This document shows positions 63,964-64,000 of a stretch of 64,000 nucleotides of DNA, one piece after another. Each line of letters starts with the position of its first letter. Positions within the stretch are counted from its first letter, which is position 1. Origin of the DNA: Pseudothioclava sp033100795 (lineage in GTDB: Bacteria; Pseudomonadota; Alphaproteobacteria; Rhodobacterales; Rhodobacteraceae); contig NZ_JAWLVI010000007.1 in the NCBI RefSeq assembly GCF_033100795.1, positions 50,068 to 114,067 on the forward strand, read 5' to 3'. The translations under genes and the position numbers were made by a program. Under the pieces are notes generated by a model. The model saw only the letters and a list, made by a program, of their open reading frames with translations. It ran no database searches and was not told the DNA's origin.

Positions 63964-64000
63964 ATGTCAGACACTGCTTCTGAAATTGCCAGATTGCGTG
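63964..64000 (+). CDS. tnpC: Possible start of IS66 transposase TnpC (partial, runs off the edge)
   Basis: ATG at 63964 opens MSDTASEIARLR, which looks like the N-terminus of IS66-type TnpC (a leucine-zipper region follows in the family). Only 12 codons are visible. Identification depends on the TnpB remnant just upstream. Confidence 0.45.
   Translation, partial: MSDTASEIARLR

Noticed and set aside
1..64000. CRISPR arrays, rRNA and tRNA genes
   Set aside because: No regularly spaced repeats and no rRNA or tRNA signature sequences were noticed on reading; a covariance-model scan would be needed to exclude tRNAs fully.

Overview
The window is about 64 kb of high-GC chromosomal DNA. Its gene content points to an alphaproteobacterium of the Rhodobacteraceae. 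The evidence is a Mrp/Pha-type cation antiporter cluster, an fdsGBACD-type soluble NAD-linked formate dehydrogenase operon, OmpC-like Rhodobacter-type porins, an alphaproteobacterial plant-type glutamate-cysteine ligase, and DUF1674, DUF3035, DUF3576 and DUF3775 proteins. Genus and species cannot be fixed from sequence reading alone.

Layout. 1-3.4 kb: the mrpA(end)-C-D-E-F-G antiporter operon, closed by a strong terminator facing dapA. 3.4-15.1 kb: housekeeping genes (dapA, a lytic transglycosylase, an EamA transporter, a MnmC activity split over two divergent genes, gshA, rsmE and ubiA divergent, an OmpA-like protein). 15.1-20.9 kb: the formate dehydrogenase operon on the minus strand. 21-30 kb: an S49 peptidase, a Ca/Na exchanger, a FolM-like reductase, uvrC, a KamA-like radical-SAM enzyme, pgsA, moaD, moaE and an HI0933-type flavoprotein. 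30.1-34.8 kb: leuS-lptE-holA and a DUF3576 lipoprotein. 35.1-42.3 kb: two porin genes separated by low-GC DNA. 42.4-61.9 kb: housekeeping genes again (PLP homeostasis protein, L,D-transpeptidase, ribA, an OmpR-type regulator, rmuC-mutL, an M16 protease pair, lspA, purH, a heparinase-like protein, rsmB, sdhE4-like DUF1674, dapB, rbfA, truB). 62-64 kb: an RTX-repeat protein, rpsO and the remains of an IS66 element that runs off the edge.

The accessory region is the interesting part. Between the two porins lie about 5.4 kb of lower-GC DNA with two tyrosine recombinases, three genes of unknown or weakly known function, a dyad-rich non-coding stretch, a 37-bp direct repeat and several 16-bp parS-like palindromes. 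The downstream porin has lost its promoter, start codon and first signal-peptide codons. An 81-bp perfect repeat (35109-35189 and 41474-41554) marks the same place in both porin genes. No displaced porin promoter remains at the left side of the insert. The simplest reading is that an element integrated into the 5' end of a resident porin and brought its own porin body with it. The new porin then uses the old promoter and start, and the old porin is silent. Excision between the repeats would switch back. This is inference and can be tested by PCR and comparison with empty sites.

Start codons were chosen by ribosome-binding sites, ATGA/GTGA overlaps and usual family lengths. Many gene pairs in the window overlap by 4 nt, which supports the operon assignments.
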